Shown here piece after piece: positions 44,089 through 54,769 of a stretch of DNA of 64,000 bases. The position numbers were made by a program, and so were the translations under genes. The notes beneath the pieces were generated by a model. It searched no databases, was not told the DNA's origin, and worked only from the letters and a program-made list of their open reading frames with translations. Origin of the DNA: Ornithinicoccus hortensis (GTDB taxonomy: Bacteria; Actinomycetota; Actinomycetes; Actinomycetales; Dermatophilaceae); assembly GCF_006716185.1 (NCBI RefSeq), contig NZ_VFOP01000001.1:3224001-3288000 (forward strand), in the 5' to 3' direction. Every line of letters begins with the position of its first letter. Position 1 is the first letter of the stretch.

Positions 44089-44385
44089 TCACTCCTCGTC
44101 CAGGATCCGCGGGACGCCGAAACGCTGCTCCTCGGCCACGGGGGCGCCGGAGAGCGCCTGCTCGGCGGTCAGGCTCGGGCGGACCTCGTCCGGGCGGGTC
44201 ACATTGGTCAGCGGCAACGGGTGGCTCATCGGCGGCACGTCGGCCGCGGCGACCTCGTTGATCTGGCCGACCCAGCCGACGATCTGGTCGAGCTGACCGG
44301 CCAACCGGTCCAGCTCCTCGTCGGTGAGCTGGATGCGGGCCAGCATGGCGACATGCGCGACATCGTCGCGGGACAGTGCGGACAT
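44089..44385 (-). CDS. gatC: Aspartyl/glutamyl-tRNA amidotransferase subunit C
   Basis: 98 residues. [22 protein letters not shown] and the terminal GVPRILDEE fit GatC, which stabilises GatA/GatB. First gene of gatC-gatA-gatB. TAGACT lies six bases before the ATG, so the operon message is probably leaderless. Confidence 0.95.
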   Translation of the reverse strand: MSALSRDDVAHVAMLARIQLTDEELDRLAGQLDQIVGWVGQINEVAAADVPPMSHPLPLTNVTRPDEVRPSLTAEQALSGAPVAEEQRFGVPRILDEE

Positions 44386-44462
44386 GGGGCCAGTCTAGGT
44401 TCCCCCGCGCGGGCTGCTGAAACCACTCGTCCACAGGCCCCTCCGCTGGCAGGATCGGCCGT

Positions 44463-45293
44463 ATGCCGAGCAGCTCACCCCTCCCCGTCCCCGGACCGGA
44501 CGACTTCCGGGCCCTCGCGCGCTCCTCGCCCTGGCGGTTCGGCAGCCTGCACTTCACGCACCGGGCCGAGGGTGCCGACCCGGTCGAGGCGTGGCTGCGG
44601 CGACCAGGGCACCTGGAGGTCCTGGACCAGGGCGAGCGGCACGTCGAGACGGGCGTGCCCTACTCGCGGTCGGTGCTGTATTTCGAGGAGCCGCCCACCG
44701 GGATCCAGCGGTTGCTGCCCGGGCCGCTGCGCCGTCTCCCCCGGTGGGGAGCGGAGCCGGGTCTCGCACCGCCGGATGAGTCCAGCAACCCGCCGATCCG
44801 GCCACCGCAGGAGTTCGAGCCGTTGCGCCGACCCGACGGGCTGGTCCTGGAGCGTCCGTTCGAGGCGGACTACGACGACCCGATGTGGGAGAACTACCGC
44901 TGGGTGGCGATGCTCGACCCGGTGGAGCTGTCCCACGGGGTCGAGGTCAGCGAGGTGCACACCCGCGACCGACTCGGCCGGACCACGTGGACGGCCACGG
45001 TGCGGGCGCTGCCGGAGTCGGCGGAGGATGCCGGTGACGGCTATGACCCGCGCTGCTCCTGCTGTCCCCTGCTCTTCGGTGAGGTGAGTCAGGCGCTGGA
45101 GTTCGGGCCCGGCGGACGGCCAGACAGCGCCAACGAGGGAGCCGACTATCCCACGGCCTACTGGGTCAGCCTGGACGTCGAGACCGGCATCGTGGTGGAT
45201 GTCGAGCCGCTCGACGGCGACCGCGCACATGCCGCGTTCACCAACCAGATCCACGAAGTCGGGCTGCTGCCCGCCCCCAACTCGTCTCAGTAG
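44463..45293 (+). CDS. Uncharacterised 276-residue soluble protein
   Basis: No family recognised. Notable segments are [46 protein letters not shown] and a cysteine cluster, [12 protein letters not shown], that could bind metal. The last third, [21 protein letters not shown], is beta-rich. Divergent from gatC across 77 bp. It begins the accessory stretch that interrupts the gat-ligA order. Confidence 0.6.
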   Translation: MPSSSPLPVPGPDDFRALARSSPWRFGSLHFTHRAEGADPVEAWLRRPGHLEVLDQGERHVETGVPYSRSVLYFEEPPTGIQRLLPGPLRRLPRWGAEPGLAPPDESSNPPIRPPQEFEPLRRPDGLVLERPFEADYDDPMWENYRWVAMLDPVELSHGVEVSEVHTRDRLGRTTWTATVRALPESAEDAGDGYDPRCSCCPLLFGEVSQALEFGPGGRPDSANEGADYPTAYWVSLDVETGIVVDVEPLDGDRAHAAFTNQIHEVGLLPAPNSSQ

Positions 45294-45307
45294 TCCTCAT
45301 CCATAGT

Positions 45308-45763
45308 TCAGAAGAACCCGAGCTCTCCGAGCAGGCCTGTGGCTGCGGTGACGATCGCGTGAGCTTTCTCGACAGCTTCAGTTGCTTCTGTCGCGTCGGC
45401 GTCATCGCCCGGGCGTTCGGGGTACTCAAGTTCGTTGCGGCGCCGGCGGAGCGCACCGAACTGGCGAAAGCCCTGCCCGAACTGAGCCCGAACCGCCCGC
45501 TCGACGGCGTAGTGGCCACCCCTGGTTGTCGGTCGCAGCCCCTGCTGGGCGAGGAGCCCCGTGAGTGCCTGACGCGCGGCGTCGTAGGCGAGCACAAAAG
45601 CGGAGTCCGGGTCACTCTCGATCGCTGACCTGGCTGTCGCCAGCGTGGTCAATGCCTTGGTGAGCAGCAGCTGGCCGTTGGCTACCTCTCCGGAGAGTTG
45701 CTGTAGCTCACCGTCAGCCAGGAGTTTCTCGATCTCGGCCTCACCGGCCCTCCACCTGCCCAT
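45308..45763 (-). CDS. HEPN-domain protein, probable toxin of an MNT/HEPN pair
   Basis: 151 residues, all-helical HEPN fold: SAFVLAYDAARQALTGLLAQQGLR, then the HEPN catalytic region ALRRRRNELEYPE. The usual Rx4-6H motif has Tyr where His is expected. It may be a weak or inactive RNase, or act by another route. Its ATG overlaps the MNT stop (TAATG). Lower GC than its surroundings. Confidence 0.8.
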   Translation of the reverse strand: MGRWRAGEAEIEKLLADGELQQLSGEVANGQLLLTKALTTLATARSAIESDPDSAFVLAYDAARQALTGLLAQQGLRPTTRGGHYAVERAVRAQFGQGFRQFGALRRRRNELEYPERPGDDADATEATEAVEKAHAIVTAATGLLGELGFF

Positions 45764-46356
45764 TACGCGCCCGCCATCTCATCAACGCTACTCACCGTCA
45801 GGTGAGGCGATGCCTTGATCTGCTTCACGAGGGCATCCTTGGGTTCGACCCACTGGTGCACAGAGCGTACGACGGGGTTCACCTCGATGCCTAGCCGCTC
45901 GGCTGCCCGGTCGGCCGCCTCGTACACGTCGGCACGGTCTACCGTGCCGACTACTAGCACGTCGATGTCGCGAGGCGGCGTGCCAACCTCCCCGGCATGG
46001 CGAGCCGCCCACGACCCGAAGATGACGACCCGATCCGCGCCCGGGATCGCGAACTCTTCGCCGATCACTGCACGAGGACCAAAGGTGACCTCCAGGAGGT
46101 GGGCAAGTGGCTTGGCTGCTGGGTGGTCCAGGTTGGCTCGGACCAAACGATTGCGCCCGAGCGTGCGACTGGTGATGAGGCCCGCCTCGTCGAGTCGTAC
46201 AACCTCACGGTGCAGGGTCGACAGAGGCACTCCGATCCGCTGGGCGAGGTCGCTGACGCCGTACTCGGTGTGGGGATGCAGGTAGAGCCACATCAGCAAC
46301 TCCGCCTGATGCTGTGACCGGAAGACCGGGAGCAACGCTGGACCATTACTACGCAT
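45763..46356 (-). CDS. MNT nucleotidyltransferase antitoxin with N-terminal winged helix
   Basis: 197 residues. An ArsR/MarR-like winged helix (about 8-80; YGVSDLAQRIGVPLSTLHREVVRLDEAGLI) precedes a minimal nucleotidyltransferase with GSWAARHAGEVGTPPRDIDVLVV (GS and DxD). In such pairs the MNT protein AMPylates and silences the HEPN toxin; the extra winged helix would add autoregulation. The ATG is chosen because it lies inside the operator just after an AT-rich promoter. Confidence 0.85.
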   Translation of the reverse strand: MRSNGPALLPVFRSQHQAELLMWLYLHPHTEYGVSDLAQRIGVPLSTLHREVVRLDEAGLITSRTLGRNRLVRANLDHPAAKPLAHLLEVTFGPRAVIGEEFAIPGADRVVIFGSWAARHAGEVGTPPRDIDVLVVGTVDRADVYEAADRAAERLGIEVNPVVRSVHQWVEPKDALVKQIKASPHLTVSSVDEMAGA

Positions 46357-46386
46357 AACTGAAATATATATCCCGTCTATGCGTAG
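46349..46386 (-). promoter_or_regulatory. Operator/promoter of the MNT/HEPN pair
   Basis: Perfect 9-bp inverted repeat CTACGCATA (46349-46357) and TATGCGTAG (46378-46386) with 20 bp between. The middle holds ATATATA, the most AT-rich stretch of the window. The MNT start codon lies in the left arm, so a bound protein would block both promoter and start. Confidence 0.7.
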
Positions 46387-46466
46387 CGTCAACGACGGGT
46401 GGCCGGACGCTATATCAACCTGGGCGCTCCACAACACCACCGTGAAGCATTGCTAGGCCGGCGCCG

Positions 46467-46814
46467 TCACAACTTCTCCCGCAGCAACTCGGCCAGGACC
46501 ACGGCCTGGTTGTGTTCCTCGTCCTTGGCGCTATAGAGCAGAGCTACCCGCTTGTTGCCGCGGGCCTCCTCGAGCAACTCCTCGAAGGCGGCTGAGCCGT
46601 CGAGCTCCTTGCGGTAGCGCTCGGCAAACTCCTCGAACTTGTCCGGGTCGTGGCCGAACCACTTGCGCAGCTCTGTGGAGGGGCCGACCTCCTTGATCCA
46701 GGTGGCGGACAGATCCTCCTTGGCGATGCCCCGGGGCCAGAGCCGGTCCACCAGGATCGCGTGCCAACCGGGAGGCGCCCCGTCGTAGACGCGTCGGGTC
46801 GAGATCTCTGTCAT
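46467..46814 (-). CDS. DUF488-family protein
   Basis: 115 residues. RVYDGAPPGWHAILVDRLWPRGIAKEDL and WFGHDPDKFEEFAERYRKEL are typical of DUF488 (the YeaO group). Function unknown; often linked to stress genes. Overlaps the preceding glutaredoxin stop (ATGA). Confidence 0.9.
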   Translation of the reverse strand: MTEISTRRVYDGAPPGWHAILVDRLWPRGIAKEDLSATWIKEVGPSTELRKWFGHDPDKFEEFAERYRKELDGSAAFEELLEEARGNKRVALLYSAKDEEHNQAVVLAELLREKL

Positions 46815-47239
46815 GCCATGGCGTCCAGTCGCGCACGGACCATGCCGGGGTCGGGATTCGTGTGCGGCTCGCCGTCGATTACTACGGTCGGCACGGTCTC
46901 GTTGCCGTCGTTTACGCTGCGCACGAACTCAGCCGCCGCGTCGTCCTGCCAGATGTTCACCCAGTGGGCCTTGTCGCGCAGGCCGTCGAGCGCGGACTTC
47001 AGCTGCATGCAGTACGGGCAGCCCGGCCGCCAGTAGATGACCACCTGTCGCTCCTGCTCGGGCATGGCTTGGACCTCCTCGTGTCGCACGCTCCTCCCAC
47101 CCTGCCACGGGCTGAGCCAGTAGGACAGGCCACCGCCGACCGTGACGTAGACGGCGGCCAGTGCCCACCGCCCCTCCCAGGCAGCCTCGCCCGCCAGGTA
47201 GGTGAAGAGGGCGAGCATCGGGAACCACAGCCAGCGCAT
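46811..47239 (-). CDS. Membrane-anchored glutaredoxin/mycoredoxin-like protein
   Basis: 142 residues. Two short membrane helices in the first 45 residues (MRWLWFPMLALFTYLAG; WALAAVYVTVGGGLSYWL) are followed by a glutaredoxin domain with the active site WRPGCPYCMQ. TVPTVVIDG carries the cis-Pro. The soluble C-terminal part resembles mycoredoxin, which reduces mixed disulfides with mycothiol. The membrane form would act at the inner face of the membrane. Confidence 0.85.
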   Translation of the reverse strand: MRWLWFPMLALFTYLAGEAAWEGRWALAAVYVTVGGGLSYWLSPWQGGRSVRHEEVQAMPEQERQVVIYWRPGCPYCMQLKSALDGLRDKAHWVNIWQDDAAAEFVRSVNDGNETVPTVVIDGEPHTNPDPGMVRARLDAMA

Positions 47240-47337
47240 GGCCCCATGATCCCGCGGCTGCGGTGACGCGTCCCGCTCTGCCGTGCCGCACGATGGTGTG
47301 ATGACTCGACGCGGCGCCCTCCTCACGGTCGGGCACG

Positions 47338-47355
47338 GGACGGTTGAGACCGTCC
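47338..47355 (-). terminator. Hairpin directly after the MFS gene
   Basis: Perfect 7-bp stem and 4-base loop (GGACGGT, TGAG, ACCGTCC) starting one base past the MFS stop. No T-run follows, as is usual for actinobacterial terminators. Confidence 0.5.
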
Positions 47356-48822
47356 TCAGGCGTGGGGCGTCGAGCCCCCGCGGCGGTCGAAGAGGTCCTT
47401 GTAGGCCACGGCCAGGGCCACCGCGATGACACCGGCGATCAGACCGAAGCCCAGCGCGGTCGCCGTGGACCAGCTGGTCGACTGCAGCGAGGCGAAGACC
47501 GCAGCGGTGATCACGGCGATCCCGATGGAGGTCCCCATCCGCTGACCGGTCTGCATGATCGCCCCGGAGCTGCCGGCATACTGCAGCGGCACCTCGGCCA
47601 GGGTGAGGGTCTGGTTCGGGCTGATCACCGTGCCCTGGGCGACCCCGATCAGAGACAGGGTCAGCAGCAGCCACCAGACACTCAGACCCACGGCGTCGTG
47701 GAGCACGACGACGGCTGCACTCAGGCCGAGCCCGGCCAGCGCGAGATACAGCCCAGCAATGACGAGTCGGCGCCCGAGGCGCAGCACCCGGTTGCCGGCC
47801 CAGTTCGCCGCCAGGGCGGACAGCACTGCCGAGGGCAGCCCCACGATGCCGGCCTCGAGCGCGGAGTGACCGGCTCCCTGCTGCATGTAGAGCGCGATGA
47901 GCACCCAGATGCTGGTCATGCCGAGGAAGTACAGCGTGACGATCAGGGTGCCATTGCTAAAGCTGCGGGTGCGGAAGATGCTCAGGTCCACCATCGGGCT
48001 GCCACCGCGCCGCTTGAACCGACGCTCCCAGCCCAGCCAGAGACCGACCAGGAGGATCCCGGCCGGGAACAACAGCCAGGTCACCGCGGAGGAGCGCGCC
48101 TCCATGAAGGGCCACAGGATCGCCAGGACGGCCACGCCCAATAGCAGGGATCCCACCGGGTCCAGCGAGCGCAGGGTGCTCAGCACCGTCCCGGCCGCGG
48201 CGCTGCGCCGGATCAGCGGCTTGGGGAACCACAGCAGGGCCAGGACAACGGTGAGAATCCCGATGGGCACGTTCACCAGGAAGGTGAGCCGCCAACCCAG
48301 GTCGTGACCTCCCGCGTCGATGAGTAGACCGCCCAGCACCGGCCCGATCGCCACGGAGACCCCCACCGTGCTGCCGAAGTAGCCGAAGGCGCGGCCGCGC
48401 TCGGCTCCCCGGAAGTACTCCTGGATCATGCCCACGCCCTGCGGGTTCAGCAGCCCGGAGCCCACCCCCTGGGCGAAGCGGGCGATGACCAGCCACTCGG
48501 CGCTCGGCGCGAAACTGGCGGCGACCGAGGAGAGGGTGAAGACCACCACGCCCACCAGGAAGATGGCTCCGCGTCCCAGCACGTCGCCCGCCCGTCCGGC
48601 GGCCACGAGCACGACGCCGAAGGTCAGCGCGTAGCCGGACAGCACCCACTGCAGCCCGGAGTCGGTGGCACCGAGGCCGTCCTGGATCGCCGGGAGGGCG
48701 ACATTGACGATGCTCACCGAGATCAGCGACATGAAGATCGCGGCGAGCAGCACCAGCAGGACCCGCCAGCGTGCGGGGTCGGGGACATAGTCCACCTGGC
48801 CCGGACCGGCCTGTGCCTGCAC
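47356..48822 (-). CDS. MFS drug exporter, DHA2 (EmrB/QacA) type
   Basis: 488 residues, 14 predicted helices. Motif A (AGRAGDVLGRGAIFL), the DHA2 opening ISVSIVNVALPAIQDGLGA, and motif C-like FGSTVGVSVAIGPVLGGLL in helix 5. Proton-driven export of cationic or amphipathic compounds; substrate unknown. The GTG has GGGGAG six bases upstream; earlier GTG/TTG codons are possible starts. Confidence 0.9.
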   Translation of the reverse strand: MQAQAGPGQVDYVPDPARWRVLLVLLAAIFMSLISVSIVNVALPAIQDGLGATDSGLQWVLSGYALTFGVVLVAAGRAGDVLGRGAIFLVGVVVFTLSSVAASFAPSAEWLVIARFAQGVGSGLLNPQGVGMIQEYFRGAERGRAFGYFGSTVGVSVAIGPVLGGLLIDAGGHDLGWRLTFLVNVPIGILTVVLALLWFPKPLIRRSAAAGTVLSTLRSLDPVGSLLLGVAVLAILWPFMEARSSAVTWLLFPAGILLVGLWLGWERRFKRRGGSPMVDLSIFRTRSFSNGTLIVTLYFLGMTSIWVLIALYMQQGAGHSALEAGIVGLPSAVLSALAANWAGNRVLRLGRRLVIAGLYLALAGLGLSAAVVVLHDAVGLSVWWLLLTLSLIGVAQGTVISPNQTLTLAEVPLQYAGSSGAIMQTGQRMGTSIGIAVITAAVFASLQSTSWSTATALGFGLIAGVIAVALAVAYKDLFDRRGGSTPHA

Positions 48823-48891
48823 CGACTTCTCCCCTCTCACCAACTGGGGACAACGCCAACCGGTGCCGAAGAGATTCCCCCCGGGTGCGGG

Positions 48892-51009
<2,118 letters not shown>

Positions 51010-51159
51010 TCAATACTCCACCACGGCACCGACAGAGGCGGCGGCCACGGCATACCGGCGGTGTGACGAGGATCACGTGTCGGGTGCAACGTGGGCGCGG
51101 GTCCACCTCGTCCCACATGGTGCGGGGCGTTCCCGCCCCGCTCGATGAGGAGGGATTCG

Positions 51160-52146
51160 ATGACACGCTCGATGACCAACCGACCTACCACGCGAGCCCT
51201 GGTGGGGATGACCCTCGCCGCGGCGCTGGGTGTTGGCCTGAGCGCCTGCGGCGACGAGGCACCCGAGTCGGGCAGCACGCCGACCGATGCCATCGACGGG
51301 GGTGACGTGCAGGACGAGCCGACCGAGGGGGACGGCACGGAGGAGACGGTCACCGAGACGGTGACCGAGACCGTGGCCCCACCTGCCGAGGAGACGGAGG
51401 CGGAGACCGAGACGGTGTCCGCCACGTCGGGGGACGATGAGGGGGCCGACGACGGGGACACCGAGGGGGACGGTGAGGGCCAGGCCCTGGTGCAGGAGTA
51501 CACCGACCTGCTGCTCGCGGGGGACGCGGAGGGCGCCTACGGGATGCTGAGCGCGGAGTCCGAGGCCTACTTCGTGGAGGCGTCGGAACTGACCGAGTCC
51601 GCGGGGATGCCCGAGATGATAGAGGACCTCTCCTCCTCGGAGAACCTGCAGTGGACCTCCCGCCCGGCCTACGAGGAGACGCACAACAGCGCCCAGGCCG
51701 TCACCGCGTGGGGCAACGACGCGGACGGCGAGCCGTTCGCCTACGCGTGGGCGGCCCGCACGACCGACGATGGTGAGTGGGTCGTGGACCAGGACCGGTT
51801 CGAGGTGTCGACCGGGGCGAACCGCGTTGCCTGGCTCAACCCGGGGGCGGGCGAGGACCCGACGCTCATCAACGCCGACGAGGCGCCGCTGTTCGGCCTG
51901 ACCACCGTGGAGGGCATCGAGAACGTGGCCGTCAACGCCACCGTCGACGGCGGCGACGTCTTCGTCGGTGACCTGCTGACCGAGCTGCCGACCGAGGGGG
52001 TCGTGCAGTACGAGCTGACCGGGTTCGACTACGGCACGCTCGACCCGAACTCACCCCACGCGCTGACCGTCGCCTTCGTCGCGGAGGACGAGCCGTTCGT
52101 GCACGTGCAGGCGACCGGGTTCACGCTCTCCGTGGACCACGGCTGA
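51160..52146 (+). CDS. Acidic lipoprotein with Thr/Glu repeat linker
   Basis: 328 residues. Lipoprotein signal with GLSACG, then a long acidic, low-complexity linker (about 25-105) with TVTETVTETV and Asp/Glu/Gly runs. A folded part starts ALVQEYTDLLLAGDAEGAYGML, which resembles NTF2-like DUF4878-type domains. The last half is beta-rich, with VDGGDVFVGDLLTELPTEG. Surface protein of unknown role. GAGGAGG fixes the ATG. Confidence 0.78.
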   Translation: MTRSMTNRPTTRALVGMTLAAALGVGLSACGDEAPESGSTPTDAIDGGDVQDEPTEGDGTEETVTETVTETVAPPAEETEAETETVSATSGDDEGADDGDTEGDGEGQALVQEYTDLLLAGDAEGAYGMLSAESEAYFVEASELTESAGMPEMIEDLSSSENLQWTSRPAYEETHNSAQAVTAWGNDADGEPFAYAWAARTTDDGEWVVDQDRFEVSTGANRVAWLNPGAGEDPTLINADEAPLFGLTTVEGIENVAVNATVDGGDVFVGDLLTELPTEGVVQYELTGFDYGTLDPNSPHALTVAFVAEDEPFVHVQATGFTLSVDHG

Positions 52147-52155
52147 CCGGTCCGG

Positions 52156-52188
52156 CTGGCGGCGGGTGCGTGCTCAGCCCGCCGCCAG
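52156..52188. terminator. Bidirectional terminator-like hairpin
   Basis: Perfect 11-bp arms CTGGCGGCGGG and CCCGCCGCCAG around an 11-base loop, lying between two convergent genes. It includes the last codons and the stop of the MetE-like gene. Confidence 0.5.
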
Positions 52189-53175
52189 TTCGGCCAGCGC
52201 CCGGGCCGCATCCACGCTGGCGGTGGTGATGGCTCGGGCGTCCGCCGGGGTCGCGCCCGCGAGTCCGCAGGCCGGGGTCACGGTGACCCGGGTCAGCGTC
52301 TGCGGGGGCAACCCGAGTCGGTGCCACCGGCTCGCCAGCCGGTCGACGACCCGGTCGTATGCCGGCGGCCGATTGGTCGTAGGCAGCGCACCGGCCCACA
52401 GCCGGGTCCCGGACTCGACGACCTCGGCGACGGTGTCCCAGCCGGGGTCCCCCAGCCGGGCCAGGTCGACCGCCACGGCATCCGCCCCGGTCCGGCGCAT
52501 CAGGTCCAGCGGCGGCAGGTCGCCGCAGCAGTGGACGACGGTCGAGGTGGCGCCGGCGTCGCGGGCGGTCTCGAGGACGGACCGGAGGGTGTGCTCGACC
52601 CGGTCGGCCTCCGGAGCCGGCAGCACGCGGTAGCCGGACTCCGAGCGGACCCTGCCGAGCAGCACCGTGGGCAGCGACGGCTCGTCGATCTGCAGCACCA
52701 GCTCCGCGCCCGGCAGCAGCCGCTGCACCCACGCCAGGTGCTCGCGGAGGCCCTCGCCGAGCGACTCCGCCAGGTCGCGGGTCGCGCCGGCATCGGACAG
52801 GACCCGGTCGCCCCGGGGCAACCACACCCCGGTCGCCAGCGTCCACGGACCGGTGACCTGCAGCTTCAGCGGCCCCGACCACCCGTCGTAGGCCTCGGCG
52901 AGCTCGTCCAGGTCCTGGCGCCACAGGCTCGCGGTCCGCTCGGCGTCCAGGCCCGGGTGGTCCACCAAGCGCCACCCCTGGGGCTGCAGGTCCACCGCCA
53001 GGCCGACGAGCAGCCCGGCGCTGCGCCCGACCATGTCCGCACCCGGCCCCCGGGCGGGGAGCTCGGGCAGGTAGGGCAGACCCACCAGTTCGGGCGGGAC
53101 CTCGCCAAGCAGGTCCCGGACCGCGCGCAGCGCCTCGCCGACGTCCGTGCCGGGCCAGGACCCGATGCCGGTCAC
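52174..53175 (-). CDS. Cobalamin-independent methionine synthase-like protein (MetE C-terminal family)
   Basis: 333 residues. TGIGSWPG, LVLQIDEPSLPTVL, VVHCCGDLPPLDLM and VTPACGLAG carry the MetE C-terminal zinc ligands (His/Cys/Cys pattern), but the N-terminal half of true MetE is missing. Its place next to ligA matches the Rv3015c order in mycobacteria. The methyl donor is unknown. The start is uncertain: GTG at 53175, or a CTG six codons upstream that abuts the previous stop. Confidence 0.78.
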   Translation of the reverse strand: MTGIGSWPGTDVGEALRAVRDLLGEVPPELVGLPYLPELPARGPGADMVGRSAGLLVGLAVDLQPQGWRLVDHPGLDAERTASLWRQDLDELAEAYDGWSGPLKLQVTGPWTLATGVWLPRGDRVLSDAGATRDLAESLGEGLREHLAWVQRLLPGAELVLQIDEPSLPTVLLGRVRSESGYRVLPAPEADRVEHTLRSVLETARDAGATSTVVHCCGDLPPLDLMRRTGADAVAVDLARLGDPGWDTVAEVVESGTRLWAGALPTTNRPPAYDRVVDRLASRWHRLGLPPQTLTRVTVTPACGLAGATPADARAITTASVDAARALAELAAG

Positions 53176-53189
53176 GCCGACGCGGGCGC

Positions 53190-53504
53190 TCAGTTCGTCG
53201 CCAGCCACTGGGCCAGGAACTCCTCCGCCGACAGGGCGGACAGGTCGGTCTCCAGCTGCTCCAGCGTCGCGTCGACCGTGTCGAGGCTGGTCGGCAGCCG
53301 CAGCACCGTGACGTCGTCCCGGTCGGTGACCAGGATCTCGCCCGTCTCCGGGTAGGGCAGCAACCCGTCCCCCACGGCCCCGTTGACCAGGGTCGAGGCG
53401 ACCCCCCACACCCGGTGGGCCACCCGCAGCACCGGTGAGCGCTCACGCGTGGCCAGGCGCACGGCATACTCCTCGGCGGCGGTCGGTCGGGTGAACTCGC
53501 TCAT
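53190..53504 (-). CDS. Conserved small actinobacterial protein of unknown function
   Basis: 104 residues. TRPTAAEEYAVRLATRERSPVLRVAHRVWGVASTLVNGAVGDGLLPYPETGEILV contains one hydrophobic segment; the rest is acidic (LEQLETDLSALSAEEF). TAGGCT lies seven bases before the ATG, so it is leaderless. It overlaps or abuts the MetE-like gene. Confidence 0.65.
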   Translation of the reverse strand: MSEFTRPTAAEEYAVRLATRERSPVLRVAHRVWGVASTLVNGAVGDGLLPYPETGEILVTDRDDVTVLRLPTSLDTVDATLEQLETDLSALSAEEFLAQWLATN

Positions 53505-53533
53505 GGCGCACAGCCTACGGCGCCCCCCACCAT

Positions 53534-53627
53534 CCACCGGACGCCTCACCTGGCGGCCCCTACCCCCGACCGGACGCGCGAGCTGTCGGCTTTCCCGGGG
53601 CACCGGACGCCTCATCTGGCGATCACG
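53534..53627 (-). repeat. 33-bp-period repeat array B-left (reads leftward)
   Basis: Three units at exact 33-bp spacing (GGACGC at 53539, 53572 and 53605). Same unit and orientation as array A-left. It lies in the 205-bp gap before the DUF2087 gene; the rest of the gap shows no other gene. Confidence 0.85.
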
Positions 53628-53709
53628 ATCATGACTGGAAGGTCTGCCCTGCCGACAACCTGGGTGAAGTCGACGGGACACACCTGCATGCAGAGGGCAT
53701 GCTGGACCC

Positions 53710-53985
53710 ATGGACTTTCCGACCCCACCGCCTGACCTCGCCCGGCTGTTCAACAAGCACGGCGACCTGGTGTCGATGCCGGTGAAGAAAGATCTGCGGC
53801 TGCAGTTCCTGACGTGGATCGCCAGCACCCTCCCGAAGGGACGGGACCTGACGGAGACCGAGATCAACGCCGGGCTGCGACCGATCGACGGTGACGTGGC
53901 GACGTTGCGGCGGTACCTGGTCGAGGCAGGGTTGGTGGAGCGTCCGAGCCCCGGAACCTACCGGGTCCCCGCAGTGGCGGACTGA
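53710..53985 (+). CDS. DUF2087 protein between inverted repeat arrays
   Basis: 91 residues. The LQFLTWIASTLPKGRDLTETEIN and DVATLRRYLVEAGLVERPSPGTYRV segments match DUF2087, a winged-helix-like domain often joined to MarR-type regulators; here it stands alone. It might bind nucleic acid. The 33-bp arrays on both sides face outward, as with the VOC gene. Confidence 0.82.
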   Translation: MDFPTPPPDLARLFNKHGDLVSMPVKKDLRLQFLTWIASTLPKGRDLTETEINAGLRPIDGDVATLRRYLVEAGLVERPSPGTYRVPAVAD

Positions 53986-53999
53986 GCCGCGCCGCCACA

Positions 54000-54120
54000 T
54001 CAAGCGTCCGGTCGCCCCCCGGGACCGCCAGCTCACGCGTCCGGTCGGGGGTAGGAACCGCCAGCTCATGCGTCCGGTCGCCCCGTGGGACCGCCAGACG
54101 GAGCGTCCGGTCGCGCGGGG
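54000..54120 (+). repeat. 33-bp-period repeat array B-right (reads rightward)
   Basis: Four units at exact 33-bp spacing (GCGTCCGG at 54004, 54037, 54070 and 54103) with CCGCCAG between. Longest array in the window and inverted relative to B-left. It lies between the DUF2087 gene and the convergent ASCH gene. Confidence 0.9.
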
Positions 54121-54132
54121 CCGGGGTCCCGG

Positions 54133-54726
54133 TCAGAGGCCGTGGCGCTTGGCGGCCCGGCGCGCCGAGGCCGGGACGAGCACGACGAACCGCTCCAGCA
54201 CCACCAACATGTCCTCGTGGAAGGTCTCGCCCTCGGGGGCGTTCGCGGCAAAGAACGCGCGGTGTGTGGCACGCCAGTGCTCCAGCGAGCCATCGCCCTC
54301 CCCCTCGCGGCGGGCGTGCTCGGCTCCGACCTCGCGGAACGGCACCACCGCCACGTCGGTGGTCCTGACCAGCGCCCGGGGCGTCCCGGCGCCATCGAGG
54401 ATGATCGACAGCAGCCCGGGCTCGGGCAGCACGGCGTCCAGGTCGGTCCTGGTGGCGACCGCGACCGCCCCCTCACCGCCGCCCTCGTCCTCCCGCGCCG
54501 ACAGGGCGGGCTCCCGGTAGTCCCAGTAGGCACTGGCGGTCGCCGTCTTGCGGCCGGCCAGCACCAGCGCCAGCAGCTCGTCGGCCTGCGCCGGGTCGTC
54601 ACCGAAGGACCAGGCCGGGGGCGGGACCGTGTCCGGGATACCGGCACCGACGTAGGCCTGGGCCGGGTTCAGCCCGCCCCGGATCCGGGCATCGGCCCAG
54701 AACGCCGCGATCTGCTCCTCATTCAT
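54133..54726 (-). CDS. ASCH-domain protein
   Basis: 197 residues. LLALVLAGRKTATASAYWDY and LVRTTDVAVVPFREVGAEHARREGEGDGSLEHWRATH are typical of ASCH proteins, a PUA-like fold for RNA or modified nucleotides. Function unsettled; some members act on acylated nucleosides. Confidence 0.85.
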   Translation of the reverse strand: MNEEQIAAFWADARIRGGLNPAQAYVGAGIPDTVPPPAWSFGDDPAQADELLALVLAGRKTATASAYWDYREPALSAREDEGGGEGAVAVATRTDLDAVLPEPGLLSIILDGAGTPRALVRTTDVAVVPFREVGAEHARREGEGDGSLEHWRATHRAFFAANAPEGETFHEDMLVVLERFVVLVPASARRAAKRHGL

Positions 54727-54769
54727 CCGAACTCATCCGCATCCATCCGATTCATCCTCCCGACCGCGG

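Noticed and set aside
52174-53193. Riboswitch or B12 element before the methionine synthase-like gene
   Set aside because: The gene starts against the upstream reading frame with no space for a leader structure.
54000-54120. Possible CRISPR array from regular 33-bp repeats
   Set aside because: The period equals the repeat unit itself; the variable part is only about ten bases and is similar between units, so there are no spacers. No cas gene is nearby.
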